Shown here piece after piece: positions 5,282 to 6,668 of a stretch of DNA of 6,668 nt (position 1 is its first letter; each line of letters starts with the position of its first letter). Source of the DNA: CAZNQW01 sp964575225 (GTDB lineage Bacteria; Chloroflexota; Anaerolineae; JAAYZQ01). The notes under the pieces are model-generated. The model was not told the DNA's origin and ran no database searches. It saw only the letters and a program-made list of their open reading frames with translations. Made by a program: the position numbers and the translations under genes. The DNA lies in contig CAZNQW010000216.1 in NCBI GenBank assembly GCA_964575225.1, forward strand, positions 1 to 6,668. The letters are read 5' to 3'.

Positions 5282-6646
5282 CTAGAGGAGCGATTGCCCA
5301 TCCAGGCCTGGGGGATGGGGTACTTGAAGCAGGTCCAGAATAGTGGGCATCACGTTGAGCACCGAGAACCGGGTGGCAGGGATAGAGTGACCGCCCACGT
5401 ACAGCATCGCGTCGTCAAAGGTGTGCATGCCCACCAACTGGTCCCCCTTGTAGGTCAGGGTTTCCTTGTAGAGAGGACCTTTGGGATCGTAGCCATCGTA
5501 CGGGGCCAGGATCAGATCGGCTGCGTTTTCCAGATAGGGGCCATGATACAGTTCCTCCCGCCTGAAAACAGCCTGGAAGATCGGCTCACCGTCATCGGGA
5601 TCGCGCAGTTCCAGCGCCGCGGCGGCGATTTCGTCCCGCAGGTTCTCATACTCGGCGCCGGGGGCGACAATGCCATCCTTTTCCCGGCCCCGAGCGCGGA
5701 TGAACACCCGTCCGGGGTCCAGGCTATAGGCCACGGAGCTGGGATCGATCTCGTCCAGCCCCTTATTGCGATCGGGCGGCACCGTTCGCAGTTTGAGCCA
5801 ACCCTGGTCCATCAACCAGCGGTTGACGTACACCTCTTTTTTGATGGTGCAAAAGCCATGATCGGCCATCCACATCAAGGTCGTATCCTCGTCCAATTGG
5901 GAGGCCAGCTTGCCCAGCATGTCGTCGATGCGCCGGTAAAAGTCATAGAAGGCCGGGGCATAGGTGGGATCCTCCTCGGCCATCTGCTGCCAGAGAAAGT
6001 GATGCAGGCGGTCGGTCTCCATGATGTGCAGGTGCAAATAGTCCCACTGTTCCTGCTCCAGCAGGTGGAACAGGGTCCGAATCCGGGCATCGAGGGCGGC
6101 GTTGACCTCCTGCAAGGCCATGTCTTTGGACTCGCGCGCCTTCCAGGGATCGGCGTCCACGATATAACCCAGGGATTGGAGGGTGGGCAGGTACGAGGGC
6201 GGGTACACGGCCTTTTCCAGCGAAGGGCTTAAAAAGCAGCCGACCAGGATGCCGTTCACTGGACGGGGCGGGTAGGTCACCGGCACGTTGACGACGATCA
6301 CCCGCTTACCGGCGTCGCTGAGCACTTCCCACAAGGTCTTGGCCTTCATGTGGCGAGAGGTAGGGATAAACTGCTTGTAGGTGGCCGGTTCTCGCTCGAT
6401 GAAGCCATAGATGTCGTGCTTGCCAGGGTTGACGCCAGTCATCATACTGCTCCAGGCCACCGACGACACCCAGGGCCACACCGAATCCATGCGCAGCAGG
6501 CTGCCCTGTTGGGCCAGGCGGGCCGCATTGGGGGCTCGCCCCTCGGCAATCAGGCGCTGCATGAAGGTAAAGGGAGTGCCATCCAGGCCGATAAAGACCA
6601 CCCGTGGCGAAGGTTTCTTTGCTCGCAACTTGTCCAAGAAGCCCAT
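5282..6646 (-). CDS. Alkaline-phosphatase-superfamily phosphodiesterase (type I PDE/nucleotide pyrophosphatase-like)
   Basis: A 454-residue predicted metal-dependent phosphohydrolase, probably with two zinc ions or similar. The family's metal and catalytic residues are all present: FIGLDG (D22), VSSVAWSSMMTG with the likely nucleophile S61, NPGKHDIYGF (73-82), ETDRLHHFLW (D212, H216), ADHGF (D262, H263) and GMHTFDDA (H408). The C-terminal LNVMPTILDLLQVPHPPGLDG (430-450) is the usual end of such enzymes. There is no signal peptide or membrane helix, so it is probably cytoplasmic. The true substrate (nucleotide, phospholipid or sugar-linked phosphodiester) cannot be told. The ATG at 6646 is supported by an AGAGGAGG Shine-Dalgarno 11 nt upstream. 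Its promoter lies outside the window. It is followed by a hairpin and a 350-base gap, so it is probably not co-transcribed with the CAP gene. Confidence 0.9.
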   Translation of the reverse strand: MGFLDKLRAKKPSPRVVFIGLDGTPFTFMQRLIAEGRAPNAARLAQQGSLLRMDSVWPWVSSVAWSSMMTGVNPGKHDIYGFIEREPATYKQFIPTSRHMKAKTLWEVLSDAGKRVIVVNVPVTYPPRPVNGILVGCFLSPSLEKAVYPPSYLPTLQSLGYIVDADPWKARESKDMALQEVNAALDARIRTLFHLLEQEQWDYLHLHIMETDRLHHFLWQQMAEEDPTYAPAFYDFYRRIDDMLGKLASQLDEDTTLMWMADHGFCTIKKEVYVNRWLMDQGWLKLRTVPPDRNKGLDEIDPSSVAYSLDPGRVFIRARGREKDGIVAPGAEYENLRDEIAAAALELRDPDDGEPIFQAVFRREELYHGPYLENAADLILAPYDGYDPKGPLYKETLTYKGDQLVGMHTFDDAMLYVGGHSIPATRFSVLNVMPTILDLLQVPHPPGLDGQSLL

Positions 6647-6657
6647 CGTGTGAATTT

Positions 6658-6665
6658 CCTCCTCT
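6658..6665 (-). promoter_or_regulatory. Strong Shine-Dalgarno of the phosphodiesterase gene
   Basis: AGAGGAGG on the minus strand, 11 nt before the ATG at 6646. It fixes that start, since no other in-frame start has a comparable site. The window ends 3 nt beyond it, so any promoter is not visible. Confidence 0.8.
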
Positions 6666-6668
6666 AAG

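Noticed and set aside
5234..6232. Plus-strand 332-codon frame opposite the phosphodiesterase
   Set aside because: Its start lies inside the hairpin, there is no ribosome site or domain, and the minus strand encodes a complete catalytic motif set.

Overview
The window looks like a chromosomal segment of a mesophilic or thermophilic Chloroflexota bacterium (Anaerolineae/Caldilineae-like). This is inferred from three things: the fairly high G+C of the genes, the style of the feo operon, and above all the secreted protein on the minus strand. That protein ends in a short FLPxxxRN-type tail of the kind I associate with Chloroflexota extracellular proteins (usually YLPLVxRN). No search was run, so the assignment is provisional.

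Layout. Bases 1-385 are a lower-G+C stretch with no gene I can identify. At 386-448 there is a very good sigma70-type promoter (TTGACA, 17 nt, TAGAAT), followed immediately by a long Fur-box-like inverted repeat over the expected transcription start. From it reads a compact plus-strand operon: a Fur-family regulator (469-963), FeoA (978-1262), FeoB (1252-3327) and a FeoC-like Cys-rich winged-helix protein (3330-3590). The genes are separated by 14 nt, an 11-nt overlap and 2 nt. The operon ends at a strong bidirectional terminator (3622-3662).

The right half is on the minus strand. An alkaline-phosphatase-superfamily phosphodiesterase (5282-6646) is followed by a 17-bp perfect hairpin without a U-tract. 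A 350-base intergenic region comes next, with a 21-bp dyad and a TATAAT promoter. It leads to a secreted CAP/SCP (YkwD-like) protein (3678-4931) with Ig-like and BACON-like domains, which converges on the feo operon.

How the genes work together: the first four form a self-contained ferrous-iron uptake unit. FeoB is the membrane Fe(II) transporter with its own G-protein domain, FeoA is its small SH3-like cytoplasmic partner, and FeoC is a likely Fe-S or redox sensor/accessory. The Fur-family protein probably represses the whole operon, itself included, through the box at 420-448. The two minus-strand genes show no evident link to iron. I see no mobile element, CRISPR array, tRNA or rRNA. I also do not see a clearly undescribed system; the points worth a second look are listed as findings with modest scores.
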